A stretch of 13,627 nucleotides of DNA from Chitinophagaceae bacterium UBA3430 (GTDB lineage Bacteria > Bacteroidota > Bacteroidia > Chitinophagales > Chitinophagaceae), in assembly GCA_002378975.1 (NCBI GenBank), contig DFST01000152.1, forward strand, positions 1 through 13,627, in the 5' to 3' direction. This document shows positions 5,350-13,627 of this stretch, piece after piece (within the stretch, counting starts at the first letter, position 1; every line of letters starts with the position of its first letter). Made by a program: the position numbers and the translations under genes. The notes beneath the pieces were generated by a model. The model worked only from the letters and a program-made list of their open reading frames with translations. It searched no databases and was not told where the DNA came from.

Positions 5350-6411
5350 CTAGAATCCTCTTTTGGGGGTTTCGGTGTGTTTCAGCATGATCAGGTAGGT
5401 GGGGAAGTGGTCACTGTAGCCACCTCGGTAGGTGAGGCCGTCCCAGGTCCGCATTGGATACCCTTTGTACCGGCCTTTGTTCTCGACCATGTACTCCTTA
5501 TTGAAGATCTTGGGGGTGCTGAGGAAAAACCCCTTTTGTGCGTTGGATAGCCACGGTTGGGAGAGCAAGATCTGATCGAAGAGTCCCCAGGCATCCTGAT
5601 AGGCCAAGGTGCCATATCCCTTTTTATATAGGTCTACCCAGGGGTTGTACATGCCTCCCGGGGTTACCTCCTCTTTATTCCCTTTAGCCCCGATGACTTC
5701 CAAGATGCTCTTGTTGTTCGGATCGTCGTTTAGGTCACCCATCACCACCACCTTCGGGTTTTTTTCCACGCGGGCAATCGAGTCCATGTGGTTCCGACAA
5801 ACCTGTGCGGCGGCCCGTCTTCCGGGCTCACTTCGTTTTTCTCCTCCGCTCCGGCTAGGCCAGTGATTTACGTATACATGGATGGTTTCTCCATCAAATT
5901 TTCCTTTGACCCACAACACATCGCGGGTGTAATAGGCATCCTTGCTGCCGGTAGGCAATTGCACAAAAAGTTTGTCGCTTTGCTCCGGGGTGAAATACTT
6001 GGGATTGTAGAGAAAACCAACATCGATTCCGCGGGCATCTCTTGAATCGTAATGAACAATACGGTAGCCACGCTTTTCGAGTAAAGGATGTCGAACTAGG
6101 TCTTGCAAAACCGTATCATTTTCTACCTCGGCTACGCCCAAAATGGCCGGTCCGTCAGGATTCATCTCTGTGCCCATCTGAGAAATGACCGTCGCCAATT
6201 TGGTTAGCTTGTCTTTGTAGATGGTGGCATCATAGCGGCGCGGACCGTTTGGTGAAAATTCATTGTCGTCGACCATCGGATTGTCAATGGTGTCAAACAA
6301 ATTCTCCAAGTTGTAAAAGCCAACAATGGCCACTTTGTACGATTGTTTCTGGGCAAAGGTCGAGTTGACCGCCAATGTACCTAGGACAAGTAAAAATAGA
6401 ATCGGGCGCAT
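5350..6411 (-). CDS. Secreted endonuclease/exonuclease/phosphatase (EEP) family hydrolase
   Basis: EEP enzymes are metal-dependent phosphodiesterases that include DNase I-like nucleases and lipid or nucleotide phosphatases. The 353-residue protein has a signal peptide (residues 1-20, ending TFA before QK). The active-site set is complete: Asn34 in YNLENLFD, Glu95 in GVAEVEN, Arg127 and Asp130 in DARGIDVGFLY, His183 in NHWPSR, Asp226 and Asn228 in MGDLNDDP, Asp279 in GLFDQILL, and the closing SDH at 333-335. The conserved NHWPSR-GG-RR segment is typical of bacterial secreted members annotated as endonucleases. It is transcribed divergently from the TonB receptor gene, with a 135-nt gap, which suggests shared function with that cluster. 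The protein lacks an accessory OB or LTD domain, and OB-like modules are encoded separately across the divergent promoter. Nucleic acid as the substrate is likely but not proven. Confidence 0.9.
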   Translation of the reverse strand: MRPILFLLVLGTLAVNSTFAQKQSYKVAIVGFYNLENLFDTIDNPMVDDNEFSPNGPRRYDATIYKDKLTKLATVISQMGTEMNPDGPAILGVAEVENDTVLQDLVRHPLLEKRGYRIVHYDSRDARGIDVGFLYNPKYFTPEQSDKLFVQLPTGSKDAYYTRDVLWVKGKFDGETIHVYVNHWPSRSGGEKRSEPGRRAAAQVCRNHMDSIARVEKNPKVVVMGDLNDDPNNKSILEVIGAKGNKEEVTPGGMYNPWVDLYKKGYGTLAYQDAWGLFDQILLSQPWLSNAQKGFFLSTPKIFNKEYMVENKGRYKGYPMRTWDGLTYRGGYSDHFPTYLIMLKHTETPKRGF

Positions 6412-6513
6412 CTGCGCAAGTTAGGTAAACTGGCCAAACTAGGCTGGTGGGTTGGTCCATATTAAGTTATCGTAATGTGCATAGTTTTTTCGTTCGATGC
6501 TCCCAAATCCCTG

Positions 6514-6520
6514 TACTTTG
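6514..6520 (+). promoter_or_regulatory. Candidate promoter box of the TonB-receptor operon
   Basis: TACTTTG followed by CA lies 27-33 nt before the receptor ATG at 6547. It resembles the Bacteroidota -7 element TAnnTTTG with one base fewer between TA and TTTG. It falls within the upstream extension of the reading frame, which supports the later ATG as the true start. No clear -33 TTG is present. Confidence 0.4.
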
Positions 6521-6546
6521 CATTCCTTCCAAAAAAACTGTTTACC

Positions 6547-9138
6547 ATGCGTCGTCTCGCTCTGCTCGCCTTGTTCTGCATCAGCTTAATCAACGCGAAC
6601 GCTCAAATCGATTCCACCCGCAACAAAGACACCATATCCGTTGATGAATTGAAAGACGGTGTCCTGGATAACATCCCGGTGGTTAGTGTTGATGAAAATG
6701 ACATGGGGGATGGGGGCAGTACCAACACATCCTCTTTGTTGACGGCGGGTCGCGACCCCTTCTATTCAGCAGCCTCCTTCAACTTCAGTGCCGTGCGTTT
6801 TCGCATCCGCGGTTACGACAACGATCACTTCAGCACCTTCATGAACGGGATCCCCATGGACAACCTCGATAATGGTTTTACGCCATTCGGACTCTGGGGC
6901 GGACTCAACGATGTGATGCGCAACCGCGATCAGTCCTGGGGACTTCGCAACACCACCTTCACTTTTGGCGACATCGGTGGAAACCTTCAAATCGATTCAC
7001 GCGCCAGCAAACAACGGGCGCAAACCAGCCTCAGCTACGCGTCCTCCAACCGCAACTACAACAACCGGATGATGATCACGCACTCAACCGGACTGAGCAA
7101 GAACGGTTGGGCCTTTTCATTCAGTGGCAGCCGCCGCTGGGCCGGTGAAGGATATGTGCCCGGCACCTACTACAACGGGTGGGGTTATTTCGCTGCCGTC
7201 GATAAGCGCATCGGACAAAATCATTTGCTTTCACTGACCGCCTTTGGCGCCCCCACAGAAAACGGCCGTCAAGGATCATCCGTTCAGGAGATGATCAATT
7301 TGGCCGGCACCAATTATTACAACCCCAATTGGGGCTATCAAAATGGCGTCAAGCGCAGCGCCAGCATCGGACGCAGTCACCAGCCGGTTGTGATTCTTAC
7401 TCATGACTATCGCTTGAACAACAAATCCACGCTCACCACCGCTGCCGGAATTTCTTTCGGTGATCGAAGTGTAACCGCACTCGATTGGTACAATGCCCCG
7501 GATCCACGTCCCGATTACTATCGTTATCTCCCGAGCTATACCTCAACATGGGCCAGCACTACCGACCCCAACCAAGGACAGCTATTGTACGATCGGATGA
7601 AGGCAGACATCAACCTCCGTCAGATCAACTGGCAACGTCTGTACGATGTAAACCGGGCCAATTATGCGACCGTCGCCAATGCCAATGGTATTTCCGGCAA
7701 CAACGTCAGTGGCCGTCGCTCCTTGTACGTGTTGCAAGATCGAATCGTCAACACCCAGCGCTTCAACTTCAATACCGTTTTGAATACGCAGTTTTCTGAT
7801 TTCATCGATTTCACTGCAGGGCTCTCGCACCAGATCCAACGCAATCACTACTACCTGCGCGTGGATGACCTCTTGGGCGGTGATTTCTTTGTCAACGTGA
7901 ATCAGTTCGCGGAGCGTGATTTTCCGGCCGACAATGGATCCAATCAGTTCGACCTCAACAATCCCAACCGCATCCTCCAAAAGGGGGATAAATACGGGTA
8001 CGATTACAACATCAACATAACTCGTTCTGCTGCCTGGGCGCAAGGTGTGTTCAAGTTCAGCAAGCTCGATCTGTTCTTGGCGGGTACTGCCTCACAGACC
8101 GCTTTTTATCGTCAAGGCAATACGCGGCATGGCCTCTTCCCGGATAATTCATTCGGAAAAGGAACCGTTAATTCCTTTTTTAACTACGGAGGAAAGGGGG
8201 GTGTTACCTATAAGATCGATGGACGCAACTACGTATCCGTAAATGCTTCTTATCAAACCCGTGCCCCTTACTTCGAGAATGTATACGTATCTCCCCGCAC
8301 GCGTAATGCCCAGCAAGACAATGTAACTTCCGAAACCATTCAGACCATCGAGGGTAGCTATGTCTTGAATGCGCCAAAACTCAAGGTTCGACTCGGTGGG
8401 TATTATACTCGATTCATGGGCGCGATGGACGTGATGACGTTCTACCACGATGCCTATCAGAATTTCGTCAATTACTCATTCAGTGGCATTGATAAATTGC
8501 ACTTCGGTGGTGAACTCGGTATCGAAGCCAAACTTTCCTCCACACTAACCCTGAATGCCGCTGCAGCCGTTGGGCGTTATTACTACGATAGCCGCCAACA
8601 AGCAACCATTACCGTTGACAACAGTGCACAGGTATTGGGCCAGCAGGTGATCTACGCAGAGAATTTCCGGATTCCTTCTACGCCCATGGAAGCATACAGC
8701 ATGGGGCTTAGCTATCGTTCTCCCAAATTCTGGTTCGTGAGCCTGACCGGCAATCATTTCGATCAGTCGTATTTGAGCTTCAATCCCGTTCGCCGTACTT
8801 GGGATGCCCTGAAATACTTGACACCCGGTACAGCCGATTACAATTCGGTATTCGGGCAGACCAAATTCGCTGCGCAACAGACCCTCGATTTCTTTGGGGG
8901 CTATTCTTGGAAGCTGCCTAAAACGTACGAGATCCAAGGCAAGTCCACCTTCCTGGTGTTTAATCTGGGCGTGAATAATATCCTAAACAATCAAGGCATT
9001 GTAACCGGTGGATTTGAACAACTGCGCTATGATCAGCAGTTAACCACCACCGATCCCATGCAGGTGGGTAAATTCCCTCCGCGACTTTTTTATGCGTACG
9101 GGATCAACTTCTTTTCGAGTGTCACCCTTCGTTTTTAA
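6547..9138 (+). CDS. TonB-dependent outer-membrane receptor
   Basis: This 863-residue protein is an outer-membrane beta-barrel that imports a ligand using energy from TonB. The ATG at 6547 is chosen over one at 6475 because it places a clean signal peptide first (MRRLALLALF..., cleavage after NANA near residue 19) and because a promoter-like box lies in the extension. The plug domain covers about 55-150: FRIRGYDND, MNGIPMDNLDNG and GDIGGNLQIDSRAS match the TonB plug. The rest is an aromatic-rich barrel of alternating strands that ends in SVTLRF, with the terminal Phe expected for barrel insertion. The N-terminal carboxypeptidase-like domain of SusC receptors is absent, and no SusD-type partner follows. 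It opens a plus-strand cluster with two lipoproteins 19 and 21 nt after the preceding stops. The ligand cannot be read from the sequence. Confidence 0.92.
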   Translation: MRRLALLALFCISLINANAQIDSTRNKDTISVDELKDGVLDNIPVVSVDENDMGDGGSTNTSSLLTAGRDPFYSAASFNFSAVRFRIRGYDNDHFSTFMNGIPMDNLDNGFTPFGLWGGLNDVMRNRDQSWGLRNTTFTFGDIGGNLQIDSRASKQRAQTSLSYASSNRNYNNRMMITHSTGLSKNGWAFSFSGSRRWAGEGYVPGTYYNGWGYFAAVDKRIGQNHLLSLTAFGAPTENGRQGSSVQEMINLAGTNYYNPNWGYQNGVKRSASIGRSHQPVVILTHDYRLNNKSTLTTAAGISFGDRSVTALDWYNAPDPRPDYYRYLPSYTSTWASTTDPNQGQLLYDRMKADINLRQINWQRLYDVNRANYATVANANGISGNNVSGRRSLYVLQDRIVNTQRFNFNTVLNTQFSDFIDFTAGLSHQIQRNHYYLRVDDLLGGDFFVNVNQFAERDFPADNGSNQFDLNNPNRILQKGDKYGYDYNINITRSAAWAQGVFKFSKLDLFLAGTASQTAFYRQGNTRHGLFPDNSFGKGTVNSFFNYGGKGGVTYKIDGRNYVSVNASYQTRAPYFENVYVSPRTRNAQQDNVTSETIQTIEGSYVLNAPKLKVRLGGYYTRFMGAMDVMTFYHDAYQNFVNYSFSGIDKLHFGGELGIEAKLSSTLTLNAAAAVGRYYYDSRQQATITVDNSAQVLGQQVIYAENFRIPSTPMEAYSMGLSYRSPKFWFVSLTGNHFDQSYLSFNPVRRTWDALKYLTPGTADYNSVFGQTKFAAQQTLDFFGGYSWKLPKTYEIQGKSTFLVFNLGVNNILNNQGIVTGGFEQLRYDQQLTTTDPMQVGKFPPRLFYAYGINFFSSVTLRF

Positions 9139-9157
9139 ATCCTGAACTACTTCGACT

Positions 9158-9874
9158 ATGCATACTACACGATCGAATCAATCCTGGATCCTGGGTCTGG
9201 CCGTTTTGTTAAGCGGACTGGCCACAGCTTGTAATAAAGCGCCGATCGGCCCTACCGGACCTGATCCCGCCCTGCTGTTGAACACGACTGAACTTCGTTC
9301 GTTGTTCACCGGCGCAACCAGTACGTTGCCCAATAACCGCAAAATCACCGGCATTGTGATTAGCGATCGTTCGACCGGTAACCTCAACGGACAGAATATC
9401 TATTTACAGCAGGGGAACGGCAAAGCAGGTATTTGCGTTCGTTTCACCGCGGCCCATGCGTTCAACGTGGGTGATTCCATTGATTTGGAAGTATCCGGAC
9501 AAGAGCTCTCTGAATACCGCGGACTGCTGCAAGTCAACAATGTGCCGTTGAATTATGCCAGTCTGGTTGCTTCAGGCAAATCGATTACACCGCGTGTAGC
9601 TACCATTGCCGACATCAATACCAATTACGAGGCTTGGGAATCTACGTTGGTGCAAATCACCGGAATTACTTCGATGACCGGCGGTACCACCGGCACTTGG
9701 TCGGGCAGCGTCAATGTGAACGATGCAACGGGCAGTTTAATTGTATATACCTCTTCATTCGCCGGTTTTGCGGCAACGACTTATCCATTGAATGCCCAAC
9801 GCATCACCGGTTATCTCAGCCCATTCAACACCACTAAACAAATGGCCATCCGCTCTGCGGCCGATGCCAATTAA
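9158..9874 (+). CDS. Single-module DUF5689/OB-like lipoprotein
   Basis: The 238-residue product has a lipoprotein signal peptide ending in the lipobox LATAC (acylated Cys25). After a short GPTGPDP linker, one module fills residues 42-237. Its first half reads as an OB-like unit: ITGIVISD, NIYLQQGNGKAGICVRF, NVGDSIDLEVSG, ELSEYRGLLQVNNV. This order (G-V-V, I-x-x-Q-x-G-x-G-x-x-G-I, V-G-D-x-I, E-x-x-G-L-x-Q) also occurs in OB modules fused to secreted EEP nucleases. The module is about 62% identical by hand alignment to residues 288-480 of the next gene, so one arose from the other by duplication. It is probably exported to the outer membrane or surface next to the TonB receptor. The DUF5689 label is from family knowledge; function is unknown. 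Confidence 0.8.
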   Translation: MHTTRSNQSWILGLAVLLSGLATACNKAPIGPTGPDPALLLNTTELRSLFTGATSTLPNNRKITGIVISDRSTGNLNGQNIYLQQGNGKAGICVRFTAAHAFNVGDSIDLEVSGQELSEYRGLLQVNNVPLNYASLVASGKSITPRVATIADINTNYEAWESTLVQITGITSMTGGTTGTWSGSVNVNDATGSLIVYTSSFAGFAATTYPLNAQRITGYLSPFNTTKQMAIRSAADAN

Positions 9875-9895
9875 TCGGATTTGAAACTCATTCAT

Positions 9896-12013
9896 ATGAC
9901 AACGACTCATCTTTCTTCGTTCTCCAAATCGTTTTTGCTGATCGGGATGGCGCTGATCACGATCCAGTTTGCTTGTAAAAAAGAGATCGCAGAACCACCT
10001 GTATTGGGCGATCCGGGCTTGGTGGCCAACACCACCATCCAAAGTTTGAAAACCCGGTACACCATTGGGCAGGCGGTGGCCATCAACGATGACGTGATCA
10101 TCGAAGGGGTGGTTTCCTGCGACGATCGCAGCGGAAACTACTACCAGCAGATCGCTATGCAGGACGGATCAGGAGGTATTTTGTTGCGTATTGCTGGAGG
10201 CAATCATTATACGAACTACCCTGTAGGACGTAAGATCTACGTGAAATGCAAAGGACTCTTTCTTGGGCAATACAATGGTACGCTTCAGCTTGGAGGCGGA
10301 TTGGATTCCAATTATTTGAGCAATGGAGGCGTAACCTTGCTGGCTACGAATCTGCAACCCGAACACATTTATCGTGGCGCCTTGAATCAGCCCTTGGAGC
10401 CCGTTGTGGTCAACATTTCCCAACTGACGACCACCCTGCAAGATCGTTATGTAAGCACGTTGATCAAATTGGTGGGACACGAAATCAGTACCGCAGATAC
10501 GTCTAAAGCATATGCAGATGTAGATGCTTCCGGCAATCGCACTGTACAGGCCTGCAGCAATCCCGCTACGAACAAGATCACACTTCGTACGAGCAACTAT
10601 GCCAATTTCGCTACAAAGAATCTGCCCGACGGCAACGGCGACATTATTGGAATCTATTCTTACTTCGGTTCAACGAAGCAGTTGACGATTCGGGATGAAA
10701 GTGATCTGCAACTCACCGGCGCCCGATGCGGTTCCGGTCCGACAACGCCCATGAACATCTCTGATCTTCGTGCGCTGTTTACCGGAACGACTACGTATGG
10801 TCCGAATGGCAAACGCATTTCCGGCGTGGTGATCAGTGACAAATCGACCAATAACCTGAACACACGCAATATCTACTTGCAACAGGGAACCGGATTGGCC
10901 GGCATCGCTGTTCGTTTTGATGCCAACCATACGTTCAATTTAGGCGACTCGATCGATGTGAATGTTACCGGCATGGAACTCTCTGAATTCAACGGCTTGT
11001 TGCAACTCAATAATGTTCCCTCGGGCTATGCATCGTTGAAGGCGACCGGGAAAACCATTGTCCCGCGCGTAGCCACGATCGGAGACATCATTACCAATTT
11101 TGAAAGTTGGGAGTCGACCTTGATCAAGATCCTAAACATCAATACGCTCAGTGGGGGCACGTCCGGAAAATGGAGCGGCAGTGTGAACCTGACCGATGCA
11201 ACCGGAACCATGGTGGCGTATACGTCATCTGCTGCCACGTTTGCAACGGCTGCTTATCCAACATCGGCTACTTCGTTGATTGGATACCTGACTCCCTTTG
11301 CAACCACTTTCCAAGTGGGCATCCGGAATCCGACCACGGATGTGGTCGCCGGGGGAGGACCTCCTCCGCCCGCTGGTACGGGACTTCCGCTGACCACCTC
11401 ACCGTACAATCAGAATTTTGATGCGATCTCCGCGGGATTGCCTCAAGGGTTTTATGCAAAAGTGGGAGCCACTGCCTCTTCGATCGGAACGGGTGATATG
11501 ACTCCCTTTGGTGGGTGGGCGCCAACGGCTTGGAGTCAAACCAGTGCCGGGGCTAAGAATTTTGCTTCGGCAACCGGTCTCACTGCCACCAGTGATGCTA
11601 CTGCGCAGGGGGCATCGACCAATCGCACATTCGGTATCCGTCAAACCAGCAGCACCGGTTATGATCCGGGTAGTGCCTTTGTGGTATTGCTGGACAACAC
11701 CACTGGTAAGTCTAATTTTCAAATGAATTTCCAAATTCAATCACTTGATAATGCCATCGGTCGCACAACCAATTGGATCGTTGATTATGGATTTGGAGAT
11801 GCGCCAACCAGCTTTACGCCGATCGCTTCCACGCCAGCTACATTGACCACGTCCAATGCTTTTGGCGGAACAAATGTGACGGTGAATTTTGGCTCCAATC
11901 TGAATAATCAAAATCAAAAAGTTTGGATCCGTGTCGTGACCTTGAGCGCAACCACCGGAAGTGGTAGTCGCGCTTCATCGGCCATGGATGATTTTCAATT
12001 GAGTTGGAATTAA
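9896..12013 (+). CDS. Multi-domain surface lipoprotein with two DUF5689/OB-like modules
   Basis: The start chosen is the ATG at 9896 (705 residues); an in-frame TTG at 9881 would add five residues. The lipobox is QFAC (Cys27), followed by KKE, a charged pattern seen in surface-exported Bacteroidota lipoproteins. Residues 45-278 form a classical DUF5689 module: IIEGVVSCDDRSGNYYQQIAMQDGSGGILLRI, YPVGRKIYVKCKGLFLG, ITLRTSNYANFA, LPDGNG and a final TIRDESDLQLTGARC. Residues 288-480 duplicate the module of the preceding lipoprotein. A GGGPPPP linker then leads to a beta-sandwich module (498-705) with FGIRQTSS, GYDPGSAFVVLLDNTTG, NWIVDYG, VWIRVVTLSATTGSGSR and AMDDFQLSWN, common at the end of Bacteroidota exported proteins. 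The gene lies 21 nt after its neighbour's stop and is probably co-transcribed. It is likely a ligand-binding partner of the receptor; this is inference. Confidence 0.82.
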   Translation: MTTTHLSSFSKSFLLIGMALITIQFACKKEIAEPPVLGDPGLVANTTIQSLKTRYTIGQAVAINDDVIIEGVVSCDDRSGNYYQQIAMQDGSGGILLRIAGGNHYTNYPVGRKIYVKCKGLFLGQYNGTLQLGGGLDSNYLSNGGVTLLATNLQPEHIYRGALNQPLEPVVVNISQLTTTLQDRYVSTLIKLVGHEISTADTSKAYADVDASGNRTVQACSNPATNKITLRTSNYANFATKNLPDGNGDIIGIYSYFGSTKQLTIRDESDLQLTGARCGSGPTTPMNISDLRALFTGTTTYGPNGKRISGVVISDKSTNNLNTRNIYLQQGTGLAGIAVRFDANHTFNLGDSIDVNVTGMELSEFNGLLQLNNVPSGYASLKATGKTIVPRVATIGDIITNFESWESTLIKILNINTLSGGTSGKWSGSVNLTDATGTMVAYTSSAATFATAAYPTSATSLIGYLTPFATTFQVGIRNPTTDVVAGGGPPPPAGTGLPLTTSPYNQNFDAISAGLPQGFYAKVGATASSIGTGDMTPFGGWAPTAWSQTSAGAKNFASATGLTATSDATAQGASTNRTFGIRQTSSTGYDPGSAFVVLLDNTTGKSNFQMNFQIQSLDNAIGRTTNWIVDYGFGDAPTSFTPIASTPATLTTSNAFGGTNVTVNFGSNLNNQNQKVWIRVVTLSATTGSGSRASSAMDDFQLSWN

Positions 12014-12038
12014 TACGTATCCGCCCCAAACACCAAAT

Positions 12039-13627
12039 ATGATTCGAATGAAAAAATTTCTAACACTCGTATTCGCCGCTTCGCTGTCACTTGTCACATA
12101 CGGGCAATTGCTTACGGAAGATTTTACATACACGACTGGACAATTGCTTTCCGCAAATGGATGGACAGCCTACTCCGGTGCGGGAACCAATGCGTTGACC
12201 GTTACCTCACCGGGATTGACCTACGCGGGGCATCCAGGCTCGGGCGTTGGCAATGCAGTCACCATGACAACTTCCGGTGAAGATGCGAATCGTCCATTTT
12301 CAAGTGCAATCACTACGGGTGCGGCCTATATGTCCTTCATGGTAAACATCAGTGCCATTCAAACGGGAGATTATTTCATCGGCATGTTTCAAACGACGAG
12401 CATTTTTCCCCTTCGGGTTTATGCAAAAACGGATGGAGCCGGCGGTTTTTTGTTTGGTGTAAGTAAAGGAAGCTCGACTGTTACCTACGAAACCACTTCA
12501 AGAACATTGGGCACAACCTACTTTGTGGTAGTAAAATATACATACAACACGGGAACGACTACCGATGATGTGGTTGACCTCTGGGTAAATCCTGCACTGG
12601 GTGGTACAGAAACTACTGCTACGATTTCAGGTGTTACCGGTGTTGCTACTGATGCCACGACTATCGGTGCTGTTTACCTCAGACAAGGTTCTGCAGCAGC
12701 GGCATCCACACAACAGATTGACGCCATCTTAGCAGGCGCTACATGGGCTTCTGTTACAGCCGGAGCCTCCGTGCCTGTACCCGGTTTAACACTAGGAACC
12801 GTCAATGCATTTGGTAACATTACCACGGGTGAGGCATCTGCCGCTCAAACGATTTCATTATCGGGCGTGAACCTCACCGGTGCACCAGGTAACATCACCA
12901 TCACTGCACCTAACACCGATTTTCAAGTTTCAAGCGATAATACCACATTCAGTACAACCGCTACTATTCCCTATACCTCCGCAACGCTGGCAGCTACTTC
13001 TTTCTATGTTCGTTTCACGCCTCAAACCAATGGGTTGAAATCCGGAAACGTATCATTGTCCGGTGGCGGAGCTACTGCTTCCTTGTCTGTTTCGGGAACC
13101 GGGGTATCTATCTCTGCACCCGTTGCCATTGCGGCGACCGCAGTTGGCGGAACCGGATTTACGGCGAATTGGAATGCCGTTAGTGGGGCAACCGGATACT
13201 TCCTGGATGTGTATACCAAGGTGCCTGGTCTGGTAACGGAAACATTAGCCGGTTGGAATTGTGCAACATCATCGGCTTCGAGCCAAACGGCTGATGCAGG
13301 AAACGCAAACAACATCAGCGTACAGTCACTCACTTTGCAAGGATCGACCGGCGTGATCAGTTGGCCTTCTGGTCCCTCCGGTGCAAGCGGAACGCCCAAT
13401 CCCTATTCTGTTTCCGCCCTGGGATGGGACAATGGGCAAGACACAAAATATTGGCAGGTGGATGTAAACACCACGGGTGCATCCAATATCACCGTTTCCT
13501 CTTTGCAGGGATCATCTTCGACCGGCCCCAAGGATTTCAAACTACAGTACAAAGTAGGTGCCGTAGGTACCTGGGCAGATGTTACCGGTGGTACGGTTAC
13601 ACTAACCACGGCGGTTGCTGCGGCTAA
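12039..13627 (+). CDS. Large exported modular beta-domain protein (partial, C-terminus off window)
   Basis: The frame is open from the ATG at 12039 (alternative ATG at 12048) to the window edge, at least 529 residues. A signal peptide (MKKFLTLVFAASLSLVTYG) comes first. A lectin-like beta-sandwich of the kind common in Bacteroidota exported proteins follows (about 25-245), with LLTEDFTYTTGQLL, GLTYAGHPGSGVG, YMSFMVNIS, TDDVVDLWVNP and IGAVYLRQGS. About 250-360 resembles an ASH/choice-of-anchor domain (LTLGTVNAFGNITTGEASAAQTISLSG, SFYVRFTPQTNGLKSGNVSLSG). An FN3 domain begins near 365 (FTANWNAVSGATGYFLDVYTK), followed by a beta-rich module with ALGWDNGQDTKYW and SSTGPKDFKLQY. No catalytic motif is visible. 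Relatives often end in a type IX secretion sorting domain or a nuclease domain, and that part is not in view. The 25-nt gap from the preceding gene suggests the same operon. Confidence 0.8.
   Translation, partial: MIRMKKFLTLVFAASLSLVTYGQLLTEDFTYTTGQLLSANGWTAYSGAGTNALTVTSPGLTYAGHPGSGVGNAVTMTTSGEDANRPFSSAITTGAAYMSFMVNISAIQTGDYFIGMFQTTSIFPLRVYAKTDGAGGFLFGVSKGSSTVTYETTSRTLGTTYFVVVKYTYNTGTTTDDVVDLWVNPALGGTETTATISGVTGVATDATTIGAVYLRQGSAAAASTQQIDAILAGATWASVTAGASVPVPGLTLGTVNAFGNITTGEASAAQTISLSGVNLTGAPGNITITAPNTDFQVSSDNTTFSTTATIPYTSATLAATSFYVRFTPQTNGLKSGNVSLSGGGATASLSVSGTGVSISAPVAIAATAVGGTGFTANWNAVSGATGYFLDVYTKVPGLVTETLAGWNCATSSASSQTADAGNANNISVQSLTLQGSTGVISWPSGPSGASGTPNPYSVSALGWDNGQDTKYWQVDVNTTGASNITVSSLQGSSSTGPKDFKLQYKVGAVGTWADVTGGTVTLTTAVAAA

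Noticed and set aside
6435..6441. TAGTTTG on the minus strand as a promoter box for the EEP gene
   Set aside because: It is only 24-30 nt from the start codon, has one base fewer than the consensus and no -33 partner; too weak to list as a feature.
6475..6546. Upstream ATG extension of the TonB receptor
   Set aside because: It would place 24 non-signal residues before a clean signal peptide and overlaps the promoter-like box.
13022..13399. 125-residue minus-strand frame at the right end
   Set aside because: It is antisense to the modular exported protein, which is open over its whole visible length and shows domain motifs.

Overview
The window looks like chromosomal DNA of a member of the Bacteroidota, probably near the Chitinophagaceae. 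The evidence is the SusC-style outer-membrane receptor with Bacteroidota-type surface lipoproteins, a glycine-rich RRM protein, TAnnTTTG-like promoter boxes, and translation starts mostly without Shine-Dalgarno sequences. No tRNA, rRNA, CRISPR array, transposase or integrase was seen. Genus-level placement is not possible from the sequence alone.

Left half, all on the minus strand (read right to left). An endonuclease/exonuclease/phosphatase (EEP) family secreted hydrolase (5350-6411) is followed by an unusual inverted array of 9-nt repeats. Next come the ribosomal operon rpsF-rpsR-rplI with its own promoter, leader hairpins and strong terminator, a single-gene unit for a glycine-rich RRM RNA-binding protein with its own terminator, and then guaA. 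guaA is tightly coupled to two further genes: an exported type-1 periplasmic-binding-like protein (start overlaps the guaA stop) and a gene running off the left edge. That last gene has the scaffold of the PdeM-type metallophosphoesterases but has lost every metal-binding motif that can be checked, so it appears to be a pseudoenzyme.

Right half, all on the plus strand and divergent from the EEP gene. A TonB-dependent outer-membrane receptor (863 aa) is followed closely by two lipoproteins and a large exported modular protein that runs off the right edge. The first lipoprotein consists of one DUF5689/OB-like module. The second carries a classical DUF5689 module, a second copy of the first lipoprotein's module (about 62% identical by hand alignment) and a C-terminal beta-sandwich module. 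The partial protein has lectin-like, ASH-like, FN3 and further beta-rich modules.

The most interesting proposal is that the divergent EEP hydrolase, TonB receptor and DUF5689/OB-like lipoproteins form one surface system for binding, cutting and importing a phosphodiester-containing substrate such as extracellular nucleic acid. The gene content and the OB-like motif support this; the substrate is inference.
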